From the NCBI GenBank assembly GCA_031292695.1, contig JARLGS010000940.1, forward strand, positions 1-33,844: a stretch of 33,844 bases of DNA, written 5' to 3'. Below, one piece after another: positions 13,834 through 24,646 of the stretch. The first letter of the stretch is position 1. Each line of letters opens with the position of its first letter. This DNA comes from Mycobacterium sp. GTDB lineage: Bacteria; Actinomycetota; Actinomycetes; Mycobacteriales; Mycobacteriaceae. Both the position numbers and the translations under genes were made by a program. Under the pieces are notes generated by a model, which was not told where the DNA came from, ran no database searches, and saw nothing but the letters and a program-made list of their open reading frames with translations.

Positions 13834-14847
13834 TTACGGTGAGCAGCCCGATAAGGTGCCTGCGTCGAGGCGAGCGGCGAGCCAAGTGTTGATGTGGCGA
13901 TGAGCGGCCTCAGCCATCGGAGTCGGGTGGCCCGTGAATCCATGGGGAGATTCTGGGTAGATGCGCAAATCGATATCGACCCCGGCTGCCGACAATCGTG
14001 CGGCCATGGCCAGGTTGTCTTCCAACAGGATGTCGTCAGTGCCGACAACGATAAGCATTGGGGGCAGGCAGGCAAGGTCTGCGTAGATCGGTGAGAAGTC
14101 TGGGTGCGTACGGTCTGGCGCGGTCCCAGCGTAGGCGTCGAGAAAGTACTCTTCGGCGAACCGACGTCCGGCCGGTGTCTGCGCCGCGAGGTCGTAAGTT
14201 CCGAATTGCAGCACAGCGGAACCGAACTCAGTAACTCCCCGATCACGCAGTCGCACAAGCGTGACCATTGCCAGCGTCGCGCCGGCAGAGAAACCGCTGA
14301 CCGCGAGTTTCGTCGTACCAAAGCGACGTTCGGCGTTGTCCACAAGCCAGAGGGCTGCGGTCTCGCAGTCGTCGGGTGCGGATGGCCATGGCTCCTCAGG
14401 AGCAAGCCGGTAATCCACGCTCACGACCGCGATCCCAAGTGAGTCTGCGAGACGCCGGTTCGAGGAATCACTGCCTGCGGCTGACCCCATGTAGAAGCCG
14501 CCGCCATGGATCTCGAGAAGGACGCCCTGCACGGCCTTGGCTTCCGGCAGGTGGATCCGCACCGGCACGCTCCTCCCATCAGCGTTCGCGAACTCGCCAA
14601 CCGTGGACAGGTCCGACTCGATGGACGGCGCCGCGCTAGCTCGGAGTTCACGAAGCTCCCTCCAACTGCTCGGACCCCGCCCAGCTGCACGCCGTGCGTA
14701 GAACGCGCGGGACTCATCGGCAAGAGTCCACAAGTGGGGATCGATGAGAGAGGTCAGCCCAAAATGCACAATTAGCACCATAAGAACTGGAGCCGCATTC
14801 CGGCCGAGACGCGCCGCTACCCCTGACCCGCTGCCGTCCTGCTGCAC
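13834..14847 (-). CDS. Alpha/beta hydrolase, HSL-type esterase/lipase, membrane-anchored
   Basis: About 337 aa from GTG 14847; ATG 14877 overlaps a possible -10 box (TAGATG) and ATG 14781 is a shorter alternative, so the start is uncertain. A hydrophobic stretch LMVLIVHFGLTSLI after RLGRN suggests an N-terminal membrane anchor. Hormone-sensitive-lipase marks: oxyanion motif HGGGFYMGS, SVDYRLAPEEPWPSAPDDC, nucleophile elbow GFSAGATLAM, the acid in VVGTDDILLEDN and the histidine in YPESPHGF. Such enzymes hydrolyse acyl esters; the natural substrate is unknown. It is divergent from a TetR/ferritin-like-hydrolase operon with a strong palindrome between, so control by that TetR is likely. Confidence 0.88.
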   Translation of the reverse strand: MQQDGSGSGVAARLGRNAAPVLMVLIVHFGLTSLIDPHLWTLADESRAFYARRAAGRGPSSWRELRELRASAAPSIESDLSTVGEFANADGRSVPVRIHLPEAKAVQGVLLEIHGGGFYMGSAAGSDSSNRRLADSLGIAVVSVDYRLAPEEPWPSAPDDCETAALWLVDNAERRFGTTKLAVSGFSAGATLAMVTLVRLRDRGVTEFGSAVLQFGTYDLAAQTPAGRRFAEEYFLDAYAGTAPDRTHPDFSPIYADLACLPPMLIVVGTDDILLEDNLAMAARLSAAGVDIDLRIYPESPHGFTGHPTPMAEAAHRHINTWLAARLDAGTLSGCSP

Positions 14848-14882
14848 AGAAACGCGCCGCCGGCACCGGCCCCACATCTAAA

Positions 14883-14920
14883 CAGGCAGGGTTGCCTGCC
14901 TGTGAAATTGGGTCTATTTT
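14883..14920. promoter_or_regulatory. Palindromic operator and -10 box between esterase and TetR genes
   Basis: CAGGCAGG-GTTG-CCTGCCTG at 14883-14902 is a perfect inverted repeat with 8-bp arms. TATTTT at 14915-14920 lies 6 nt before the TetR ATG (14927), consistent with a leaderless transcript whose -35 region is covered by the palindrome. On the other strand the palindrome lies just upstream of TAGATG, a candidate esterase -10 box. Autoregulation plus control of the esterase is inferred. Confidence 0.68.
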
Positions 14921-14926
14921 TGCGGC

Positions 14927-15580
14927 ATGGCAACAGCCAGAACCCGGACGCGGCGCTCCGACGAGCGGATTCGCATTCCTCGCGCGGAGCGCGTGGAGGC
15001 CATGAGGTTGCGGCTGCTGGAGGCCACCCTGTGGTGCATCGTCGATAAGGGCTATGCCGCCACCTCCACCAATGACGTCGTCCGGCGGGCCAAGGTCTCC
15101 CGCGGAGCACTAGCTCATCACTTTCCAACCAAGGCGGCACTGGTCAATGCGGCCGCCAGCCACTTGGTGGCCAAGCGCGCCCTGGATTTCGAGTCGCGGA
15201 TGGCGCAACTCGATGCGGACCAGCGCACACCGGCAGCGGCACTCGACATCTTGTGGTCGTTCTACGAACAACCCGAATGTCGGGCATTGGTGGAACTGTC
15301 GATCGCGGCCCGGCATGACTCCGAACTGCGCGCGTTGATGTCGACCTGGGACGACAAGTACATCGAGCTACTGCACACGTCGGCAACAGAATTCGTCCCC
15401 GACGTAGCCACGAATCCGCACGCCGGTGTGCTACTGCGCACCATCACCGCGCTCTACGACGGCCTGGGTCTATACGACATGACCCAGGAGGACCACCGCA
15501 ACAAAGTCGCCGAGGTCCGCACTTTCTTTTTCGCAATGTTGACCCAGCTGGAACCGACCCTTGGAGACGCTCGTGACTGA
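14927..15580 (+). CDS. TetR-family transcriptional regulator
   Basis: 217 aa, ATG at 14927, leaderless by position of its -10 box. A basic N-terminal arm (RTRTRRSDERIRIPRAERVE) precedes the helix-turn-helix domain: LLEATLWCIVDKGYAATSTN, DVVRRAKVSRGALAHHFPTK and AALVNAA at about residues 28-72. The C-terminal domain includes DILWSFYEQPECRALVELSI and ALYDGLGLYDMTQEDHRNKV. Its 3' end overlaps the downstream ferritin-like gene by 8 nt, so both are made from one message. Likely binds the CAGGCAGG palindrome upstream. Effector unknown. Confidence 0.91.
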   Translation: MATARTRTRRSDERIRIPRAERVEAMRLRLLEATLWCIVDKGYAATSTNDVVRRAKVSRGALAHHFPTKAALVNAAASHLVAKRALDFESRMAQLDADQRTPAAALDILWSFYEQPECRALVELSIAARHDSELRALMSTWDDKYIELLHTSATEFVPDVATNPHAGVLLRTITALYDGLGLYDMTQEDHRNKVAEVRTFFFAMLTQLEPTLGDARD

Positions 15581-16421
15581 AACCTCTACCCGGCTCGTCC
15601 GCGCGCGGCGGATCCGCTTCGACTATCCCGACGGCAGCTTGCGGCGGCACTACGTCCAGGGCGACCCGGTGATGAGCCACATCGTCGCCTACCTGTCCGC
15701 CACCTTCCCCGAGGGCGAGGACTTCTTCGTCCGGTCGGTGCGCAACTACGCCGATCAAGTCACCGACCCGGTACTCAGGGAACAGGTGAAAGGCTTTATC
15801 GGACAAGAGGTGACGCACAGCCGTGAGCACGTAGCCCTCAACGAGCAGCTGCAACAGATGGGCTACCCCACCAGGTTCAACGACCGGTTTACCGGATGGG
15901 CGCTGCGACGGGACGAGCGCAGATTCTCGCCGATCACGTGCCTGGCCATGACAGCCGCGCTCGAACACTTCACCGCAGTGCTCGCCGAAACGCTCCTTGG
16001 CGACGAGGATGCGCGAGCCCTGCTGGGGGCTACCGAGGTGCGAAAGATGTTGTTATGGCATGCCTATGAGGAATCCGAGCATCGCGCCGTTGCCTTCGAT
16101 GTGTACCGGACCGTCGGTGGCACCGAGCGACGCCGCATCTGGACCATGCGAATGGTCACATTTACCTTCTTCGGCAGCGTCGTGCTGTTCACCACGCTGT
16201 CCTTGCTGGGAGACCGGGCCACCTACCACCCGGTCCGGCTGATTCGTAGCCTCTGGGCACTGCGCCGTTCGCCGTTCATGAAACGCTCTGTGCGCCAGCG
16301 ATTTCGGCAGTACAACAAGGTGGGATTCCACCCAAACGACGTCGATAACACCGCCCTGCTGGAACACTGGAAGCCCGAGCTGTTCGGCGTGGGCGGACAA
16401 CTCGCCGTCAACATGGCCTGA
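15573..16421 (+). CDS. Predicted metal-dependent hydrolase, ferritin-like (PF10118 type)
   Basis: 282 aa from GTG 15573, preferred over TTG 15561 because TTGGAGA is placed correctly for it; it overlaps the TetR stop (15578-15580) by 8 nt. Sequence marks of the PF10118 family: FPEGEDFFVRSVRNYAD, then FIGQEVTHSREH, ALEHFTAVLAE and WHAYEESEHRAVAFDVYR. These place Glu and ExxH pairs on a helical bundle like a di-iron ferritin-fold protein, so a non-heme metal oxygenase or hydrolase role is possible. A hydrophobic segment (MVTFTFFGSVVLFTTLSLL) suggests membrane association. Reaction unknown. Co-transcribed with and likely controlled by the TetR upstream. Confidence 0.88.
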   Translation: MTETSTRLVRARRIRFDYPDGSLRRHYVQGDPVMSHIVAYLSATFPEGEDFFVRSVRNYADQVTDPVLREQVKGFIGQEVTHSREHVALNEQLQQMGYPTRFNDRFTGWALRRDERRFSPITCLAMTAALEHFTAVLAETLLGDEDARALLGATEVRKMLLWHAYEESEHRAVAFDVYRTVGGTERRRIWTMRMVTFTFFGSVVLFTTLSLLGDRATYHPVRLIRSLWALRRSPFMKRSVRQRFRQYNKVGFHPNDVDNTALLEHWKPELFGVGGQLAVNMA

Positions 16422-16461
16422 TCGCGCCCGCAGCCTCGCGCCCGATCAGAGGCCAAGGCCC

Positions 16462-16478
16462 GCCACGAATTTCGTGGC
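16462..16478. terminator. Hairpin between convergent genes, possible bidirectional terminator
   Basis: GCCACG-AATTT-CGTGGC is a perfect inverted repeat (8-bp arms around one base if counted at the DNA level) in the 61-bp gap between the stops at 16421 and 16483. No long T-run flanks it. Termination in both directions is inferred from position. Confidence 0.5.
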
Positions 16479-16482
16479 TCGA

Positions 16483-17253
16483 TCAGTGGCCCGTTGGCTC
16501 GACGAGACGACGAGGATCGCGGCCGTCGACGTGGCCGATGAAGGGCGGGTAAAGCCCGTAACCGAGCATTGCCTGTACACGTGGCGAGTACTGGGCGGCG
16601 ACCTCAGGGGGCACGGCCAGCGTCATCGTCTCGATGGGCCGTATCCACGGTTCGCAGAACTGCGTCGTAATGCCCAACCGGGTCGCATCACCGAGATTGG
16701 CACCGCCCCGATGGTAGGTGCTGCCCAGAAACACCGCGACGGAGCCGGCGCTCATTTCGATCTTGCAGCTTCGGGTGTCGAACTCGTCTGGAGTCTCGCC
16801 TCCCCACAGATGGCTGCCCGGCAGGATTTCGGTGGCACCGTTCGTGGCCGTGAAGTCATCGAGCGCCCACACGGCCGACACCCCGAGGTGCCGGCGCGGG
16901 CGCGGCAAGGCGCAATGCCCGTCGTCAGCATGAAACGTCTGCGCCGTCTCGCCCGGATGAACATTTATCGCGATGTGCGCCGAGAGGAGGTACGCCGGAT
17001 GAAGAAGTTGGTCCAGCAACGCCGCCAGGTCAGGATGTGTTGCCAGCACGGAAGTTGACGGTGCCTTGGCGAGTAACGCATAGACCCGTTGGGACCGTAA
17101 GCCCTCAAAGTCGTTGCGGCCGAACGGCGCCGATACCAGCAACGGTGCCATCTCGTCGCCAATGCGTTCCACTTCGCGGGTGCTCAGTACGTCGTGAAGC
17201 ACGACGTAGCCCTCCGAGCAGAGCTGCGCGAGCGAGGAGCTCACCGTAGTCAA
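16483..17253 (-). CDS. Phytanoyl-CoA dioxygenase (PhyH)-family Fe(II)/2-oxoglutarate oxygenase
   Basis: 256 aa from TTG 17253, which overlaps the stop of the upstream gene as TTGA; GTG 17244 is an alternative. Iron ligands of the jelly-roll fold are visible: His108 and Asp110 in TFHADDGH and His181 in STYHRGGAN, with Arg192 in TRLG placed to bind 2-oxoglutarate. TNGATEILPGSHLWGGE is the usual PhyH loop before the distal histidine. PhyH enzymes hydroxylate unactivated carbons of lipids and small molecules. Coupling to the CruF-like carotenoid-pathway gene suggests a substrate in the same isoprenoid or lipid, but that is inference. Confidence 0.9.
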   Translation of the reverse strand: MTTVSSSLAQLCSEGYVVLHDVLSTREVERIGDEMAPLLVSAPFGRNDFEGLRSQRVYALLAKAPSTSVLATHPDLAALLDQLLHPAYLLSAHIAINVHPGETAQTFHADDGHCALPRPRRHLGVSAVWALDDFTATNGATEILPGSHLWGGETPDEFDTRSCKIEMSAGSVAVFLGSTYHRGGANLGDATRLGITTQFCEPWIRPIETMTLAVPPEVAAQYSPRVQAMLGYGLYPPFIGHVDGRDPRRLVEPTGH

Positions 17254-18185
17254 TGGGTACCCTGCAACGATGCCTTGGGCGCCGCGCTGGAACCGTTCTG
17301 CTCCACCATCAGTGCCGCGAAGCGGTACAGGGCCAACAGCGAGATGAACCCGAACATGAAGAGAATGACGCTGCCGACGGACTGGTTCACCGGGTTGAGG
17401 AACAGCGCGAACGCGTATGACCCGATGACGACGATGGGCGCGGCATCAACCCAGCTGAGTGGGCGTGTCGCAGACCAGGCGAGCGCGTCCTTTCCCAGGG
17501 TGGGAATGAGCACGAATGAGATGACAAGGGTGACGACGAAGCCCCAGACCGTCCAGCCCAACGGCAGCGCCGGATCGCCGAAGAATGAGTCCTGTGCGGG
17601 TAGCGCCCGGGACTTGCCGACCCACTCATATACACCGAACTTGGTGCAGAAACCGTTGGCAAGAAAGGCGATCCAGGCGTGCAGCATCCCGTAGAGCACG
17701 CAATGCCACACCACCTGCCAAGGCCGCAACGTGCGGGGGTTCACTACGATCTTCCCGTCGAGCACCACGTTGATGATCACGTAGACCGGCCACAGCAGCG
17801 CCGTCATCCCGACCGGAACGATCAGGGGAACGCTGCCGATGTGGGGACCCAGCATCGGCAAGTGGCCATAGCGCAGATCGCCCCAAATGAACCCACCGAA
17901 CGTGATGTTGGCCTGCTCGAATGCCCACTCCACCACCGTCGCGATTAGAAAATACGCCGAGGCAAGTTTCACGCCCAGGTGCTTGAGCATGTGCCCGAAC
18001 ACCGCCACCACAAGCGCCAGCGATGTGATCGTCTGCGGGATGACCGGCAAGCCAGCACCGCCAGTCTGTATCCCCGACCACAGGGTCATCACGACCCAGA
18101 TCACGCAGGCGATGCCGAGGGCTACATCGACTGGATTCGCCCGCCGCGCTTCACTATTCGTGCGGTCGTCGGTGCTCCCGATCAT
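17250..18185 (-). CDS. Carotenoid-biosynthesis membrane protein, CruF-like (PF04240 type)
   Basis: 311 aa, ATG at 18185. About seven hydrophobic segments run from residue 20 to 300 after a polar N-terminus. The diagnostic part is EWAFEQANITFGGFIWGDLR and GHLPMLGPHIGSVPLIVPV, matching the pattern of the PF04240 family (E...G.P.G.Y, then LGP...GVPLLIPL), whose characterised members are carotenoid 1,2-hydratases (CruF, bisanhydrobacterioruberin hydratase). Here the protein is long and its neighbours are not carotenoid genes, so the exact substrate is open. First gene of a two-gene operon with the PhyH oxygenase, facing a TetR gene across an operator-containing promoter. Confidence 0.8.
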   Translation of the reverse strand: MIGSTDDRTNSEARRANPVDVALGIACVIWVVMTLWSGIQTGGAGLPVIPQTITSLALVVAVFGHMLKHLGVKLASAYFLIATVVEWAFEQANITFGGFIWGDLRYGHLPMLGPHIGSVPLIVPVGMTALLWPVYVIINVVLDGKIVVNPRTLRPWQVVWHCVLYGMLHAWIAFLANGFCTKFGVYEWVGKSRALPAQDSFFGDPALPLGWTVWGFVVTLVISFVLIPTLGKDALAWSATRPLSWVDAAPIVVIGSYAFALFLNPVNQSVGSVILFMFGFISLLALYRFAALMVEQNGSSAAPKASLQGTH

Positions 18186-18239
18186 TCACCCAGCCTTCCG
18201 GTCATCGACCTACCGCGGGCTGGCAGCTCGTTGACCCGA

Positions 18240-18287
18240 ACAATATTCTAGAATAAATTACTAGTCAATGCGCGATTCCGGTATTGT
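18240..18287. promoter_or_regulatory. Divergent promoter with TATTCTAGAATA operator
   Basis: Minus strand: -35 TTGACT (complement of 18263-18268), 17-bp spacer, -10 TATTGT (complement of 18240-18245), driving the CruF-like/PhyH pair. The perfect 12-bp palindrome TATTCTAGAATA (18244-18255) lies over the -10 edge and spacer, and ACTAGT follows at 18260-18265. Plus strand: TATTGT at 18282-18287, 6 nt before TetR ATG 18294, indicating a leaderless transcript. Confidence 0.7.
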
Positions 18288-18293
18288 CCGGTG

Positions 18294-18887
18294 ATGCCCA
18301 CCGCCACGCAGACCGGCGCTCCGCGCCGGCGCGCCATCCTCGACGCAGCGCTGACGATCTTTCTCAAGAACGGGGTAGCGGGGACCACCATCGAGGCCCT
18401 GCACCGTGAATCGGGGGCCAGCGTGGGCAGCATCTACCACTTCTTCGGCAGCAAAGAGGGCGTCGCTGCCGAGCTGTACATCGCCACACTCCGCGATTAT
18501 TTCGACGCCTATCTCGCTGCCCTGCAGGGCAGTTCGACCGCGCGTGGCGGGATCGAGGCGTCCGTGCGCACCCACCTGGAGTGGGTCGTGTCCAACGAGG
18601 CGCGGGCGCGCTATCTGTTTCATTGCCGAGAATACGAGGTAATCGAGGAGTCCCGGACGGCGATCTCCGCCCTCAACGAGCAGTTCTACAGCGAGGCCAG
18701 CGCCTGGCTGCACCCCCACGTGCAGGGGGGCCGCATCAAACCCCTACCGCCCCGGTTGTGCCAAGCGCTCTGGATGGGACCCTGCGTCGAATACGCCAGG
18801 CTGTGGCTTGCGCGGCCGACGGATTTCGACGTCCTCGGCGCAGCACCGGTCCTCGCTCAGGCGGCCTGGAACGCTGTCAAGGTTTGA
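18294..18887 (+). CDS. TetR-family transcriptional regulator
   Basis: 197 aa from ATG 18294, preferred to GTG 18291 because the -10 box lies exactly 6 nt before it. Helix-turn-helix domain: AILDAALTIFLKNGVAGTTI, EALHRESGASVGSIYHFFGS, KEGVAAELY at about residues 13-60. The C-terminal domain contains LEWVVSNEARARYLFHCREY and LWMGPCVEYARLWLARPTDF, the latter resembling the TetR_C_29 style. It is divergent from the CruF-like/PhyH operon and probably represses it through the TATTCTAGAATA palindrome. Effector unknown; a lipid or isoprenoid would fit the target genes. Confidence 0.9.
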   Translation: MPTATQTGAPRRRAILDAALTIFLKNGVAGTTIEALHRESGASVGSIYHFFGSKEGVAAELYIATLRDYFDAYLAALQGSSTARGGIEASVRTHLEWVVSNEARARYLFHCREYEVIEESRTAISALNEQFYSEASAWLHPHVQGGRIKPLPPRLCQALWMGPCVEYARLWLARPTDFDVLGAAPVLAQAAWNAVKV

Positions 18888-19021
18888 TCACACAAGCCTT
18901 TCCGCTGGCCGATGCGGTTGCCTCATGCTGTCTCGGCCGCGTTACGGTCACCGCGGCTGACGCCCGCAAGAAAGCCGCGATCGCCGGCCGCGAGAACATC
19001 GTGGAGCTCAGCAAAGCTGCT

Positions 19022-19369
19022 CTACCGGCAGGGCACCGGAATAAACAAGGACCAGCACATCCCCGGCAGAGGATTGGGGGCAGGGCCTGCCGGCGGGTCA
19101 TCCTCAGGCGGATTGGGCCCATCCCAAACGTTTTGAGCCACGTTGCCGTGACCGAATTGCACCATGTAGTAGCTGTGACAGACGCTCTCGTCCCAAATCA
19201 CCGGGTTCGTCACATGATTGCCGGATATCCACATTGAGTCCCCTGGGCACCACCGATGCGGGCCGGTGACGGCATGAGCGGTCCCGCTGCCGAGCTCCAA
19301 TCCTGTCAGCCCGACGGCAGCGAACACCGTTGCCACAGCAGTCAGTCCGCCAACAACACGCTTCATCAT
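19022..19369 (-). CDS. Small secreted protein of the RWCPGD / WD-VCHxY type
   Basis: 115 aa from ATG 19369; the second ATG (19366) is better spaced from AGGGGAG and may be the true start. Signal peptide: MKRVVGGLTAVATVFAAVGL, cleavage near AHA-V at about residue 33. The mature part has HRWCPGDSMW, then WDESVCHSYYMV, a Pro-rich stretch, and two C-terminal cysteines (GMCWSLFIPVPCR). The order RWCPGD...WD-x2-VCH-x-Y...Pro-rich with four cysteines is the same as in the 757-1092 protein, so they are paralogues despite low overall identity. Function unknown. Confidence 0.8.
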   Translation of the reverse strand: MMKRVVGGLTAVATVFAAVGLTGLELGSGTAHAVTGPHRWCPGDSMWISGNHVTNPVIWDESVCHSYYMVQFGHGNVAQNVWDGPNPPEDDPPAGPAPNPLPGMCWSLFIPVPCR

Positions 19370-19635
19370 TCCGCTCCCCTTTCGCTAGTTCCGCCGACCT
19401 CCTGTAGGGCCGTCACGTAAACCATGCGACGACGGGCTTGGGTAATTCTTGTGCCCTCGACACGGCGGACGGGCTCAGCCCGGTGCAGCCGTGAACCCGG
19501 ACCTAACCGAGATAATTTGCACTGGCGTTGAGGTAGAGAACTCACAGTCGAGTCACATCTTCCCCACAGGTTCGCCGGATTAACTCCGTTCGGCACCGCA
19601 TCCCGGCGCCGACGCGAATTCGGTTGGGAGACGGC

Positions 19636-20637
19636 ATGATCGTAGACTGCGCGCACTACCTCGACGGCGTGCGCCAAGGTGAGGCCGCGATGCCCATCGA
19701 CGACGCGGCACGCCGGTGCCGCGAGGGCGGATTCGTGTGGCTGGGGTTGTTCGAACCGTCCACCGACGAAATGGAGCGCGTCCGAGCCGCTTTCGATCTC
19801 CATGAGTTGGCAGTCGAGGACGCCGGGACGTTTCACCTGCGGCCCAAGATCGAGCACTTCGAGCCTGACGTGCAATTGGTGATTCTGCGCACCGCCCGCT
19901 ATGACGACGACCGGGAGGAAGTCGACTTCGGCGAAATCAGCATCTTCGTCGGGCCCAACTTCGTGATCACCGTCCGCCAGGGTGTCGCCAGCGAACTGCA
20001 CGCCGCTCGGGCTCGCCTGCAAGAGCATCCCGAACTCCTCCGAGTCGGAACCGCGTCGGTGCTCTGGGCCGTGCTCGACCAGGTGGTGCGCGCGTACGGC
20101 CCAGTGGTCGCCGGCCTCGAACACGACATCGAAGAGGTCGAAGGCACCGTATTCTCCGGCGCGGTCGCACCGACCGAGCGGATCTACCTCCTGCGTCGCG
20201 AAGTGAGCAACTTCTACCGTGCAGTCCACCCGCTGCTGGCGGTGCTGACCGCGGCCGAACGCGATGCCGCGGACACGGCGGTGGCGCATTACCTACGCGA
20301 CGTCCACGACAGCCTCCAACTGATCAACGAAGAGGTGTCCGCGCAGCGCGACCTGCTCGCTACCATCCTGCAGGCCAACATCGCCGTCGTCGCGGTCGAG
20401 CAGACTCGGGTCAGCGTGCAACAAAGCACCACGATGGAACGCCTGACTGTCCTCGCTACCATCTTCCTGCCGCTAACCTTCGTGACCGGGTTCTTCGGAC
20501 AGAACTTCGACTGGCTCGTCAGCCACATCACCGGCGGGACACGATTCCTCGTCATGGGGATCGGCGGCCTCGTGATCCCACTGATCGCACTCTGGACCTG
20601 GCTGCGGGCCGTCCGCAAGCGCGCAAGCCAGAAGTAG
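19636..20637 (+). CDS. corA: CorA-family divalent metal transporter with a GQN in place of GMN
   Basis: 333 aa from ATG 19636, with GGGAG 5 nt upstream (a TTG at 19624 would add four residues). A long soluble N-terminal domain with acidic and helical segments is followed by two C-terminal membrane helices: LTVLATIFLPLTFVTGFF and FLVMGIGGLVIPLIALWTW. The loop between them normally begins YGMNF; here it is FGQNFDWLV, so the selectivity Met is Gln. CorA pentamers carry Mg2+, Co2+ or Ni2+ and the related ZntB carries Zn2+. The substitution leaves the ion uncertain. Basic C-terminus RAVRKRASQK is typical. Monocistronic; no M-box-like leader seen. Confidence 0.88.
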   Translation: MIVDCAHYLDGVRQGEAAMPIDDAARRCREGGFVWLGLFEPSTDEMERVRAAFDLHELAVEDAGTFHLRPKIEHFEPDVQLVILRTARYDDDREEVDFGEISIFVGPNFVITVRQGVASELHAARARLQEHPELLRVGTASVLWAVLDQVVRAYGPVVAGLEHDIEEVEGTVFSGAVAPTERIYLLRREVSNFYRAVHPLLAVLTAAERDAADTAVAHYLRDVHDSLQLINEEVSAQRDLLATILQANIAVVAVEQTRVSVQQSTTMERLTVLATIFLPLTFVTGFFGQNFDWLVSHITGGTRFLVMGIGGLVIPLIALWTWLRAVRKRASQK

Positions 20638-20702
20638 GACGATGCGCGGTGCCGCCTCAACGCGGCGCAACGACCAAAGTCGACAGCGGTAATTGTTCTG
20701 AT

Positions 20703-23296
<2,594 letters not shown>

Positions 23297-23300
<4 letters not shown>

Positions 23301-24646
23301 CCTCGTCGACGCCTGCACTGGACGTCACGCATGATCCGCGCCTGCGCAGCTGGGTTACCTCTGCCGGTGCCACCAGCGACTTCCCGCTGCAAAACCTGCC
23401 GTTTGGCGTGGTGACCGGCACTACCGGGGTCACCAAGCACGACGCCCCCCATGGCGTCGTCCGTATCGGCGGTGCGGTCCTGGACCTGCGAGGTCTCGCC
23501 GCATCAGGGTTGCTCACCGGCGATGCCCAGGCGGCCGCCGAAGCTGCCGCACACGGAACGCTTAACGCCCTGTTCGGCTTGGGATTTGGCCCGCGGGTCG
23601 CTCTGCGCAGGGCGCTACATTCGCTGCTCGTCGAGGGGGCACAGCACCAGCAGACCGTTGCCAGGTTCCTCACTCCACTTGCAGAGGTTGACGTTCTGCT
23701 GCCGGCCCGCATCGGTGACTACACTGATTTCTACGTCGGTATTCACCACGCCCGCAATATCGGTGCTCTGTTCCGGCCGAACGACCCGCTGCTGCCCAAC
23801 TACAAATGGGTTCCGATCGGCTATCACGGACGTGCTTCCAGCGTGCGTGTCAGCGGCACCCCGGTCACCCGCCCGCACGGGCAACTGAAGTCCGGTGATG
23901 CGCCGGCACCCGTGCTGGCGCCAACCCGGCGGATGGATTTCGAGCTGGAGCTCGGCGTGTGGATCGGCCCGGAAAATCGTCTCGGCGAGCCAGTGAGTCT
24001 CGATCACGCCGAATCCCACATCGCCGGTTACTGCCTACTCAACGACTGGTCTGCCCGCGACGTGCAAGCCTGGGAATACCAGCCCCTGGGGCCCTTCCTG
24101 GCCAAAAACTTCGGCACCACGGTCTCCCCCTGGGTCATCACCCCAGAAGCATTGGCGCCGTTTCGGATTCCGGTTGATCGACCCGAGGACGATCCCGACC
24201 CCCTGCCGTACCTGGACAGTCCCGGGCACCGCACCCATGCCGGTCTCGATCTTGAACTGCAGGTACTTATCAGCACGGCGCAGATGCGTAAAGACGGCGA
24301 GACGCCGCACCTGATCTCCCGCTCGTCCAGCCGCCACATGTACTGGAGTGTCGCGCAAATGATCACCCACCACACCAGCAACGGATGCGACCTACAGCCC
24401 GGTGACTTGCTCGGCAGCGGCACCATCTCCGGACCCACCTCGGGCTCCGAAGGCAGCCTGATGGAACTGACCCACGGCGGAAAAGACCCGATCACACTGC
24501 CCAACGGCGAAACCCGTACGTTTCTCGACGACGGTGACGAAGTCATCCTGACCGCCAAGGCCCATCACGCGGGCGCAGCCGCCATCGGATTCGGCGAGTG
24601 TGTCGCCGTCGTACAACCAGCGATCACCTACCCGCGATCTGGTTAA
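23297..24646 (+). CDS. fahA: Fumarylacetoacetase
   Basis: 449 aa from ATG 23297 ([20 protein letters not shown]), chosen for the ATGA overlap with hmgA; a longer open frame upstream is only the hmgA shadow. It hydrolyses fumarylacetoacetate to fumarate and acetoacetate, the last step of tyrosine breakdown. The N-terminal SH3-like domain precedes the FAH fold; metal ligands are the Asp of [11 protein letters not shown], the Glu pair of [11 protein letters not shown] and the Asp of [30 protein letters not shown] and [20 protein letters not shown] are family blocks. The stop TAA (24644-24646) overlaps the phhA stop on the other strand. Confidence 0.97.
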
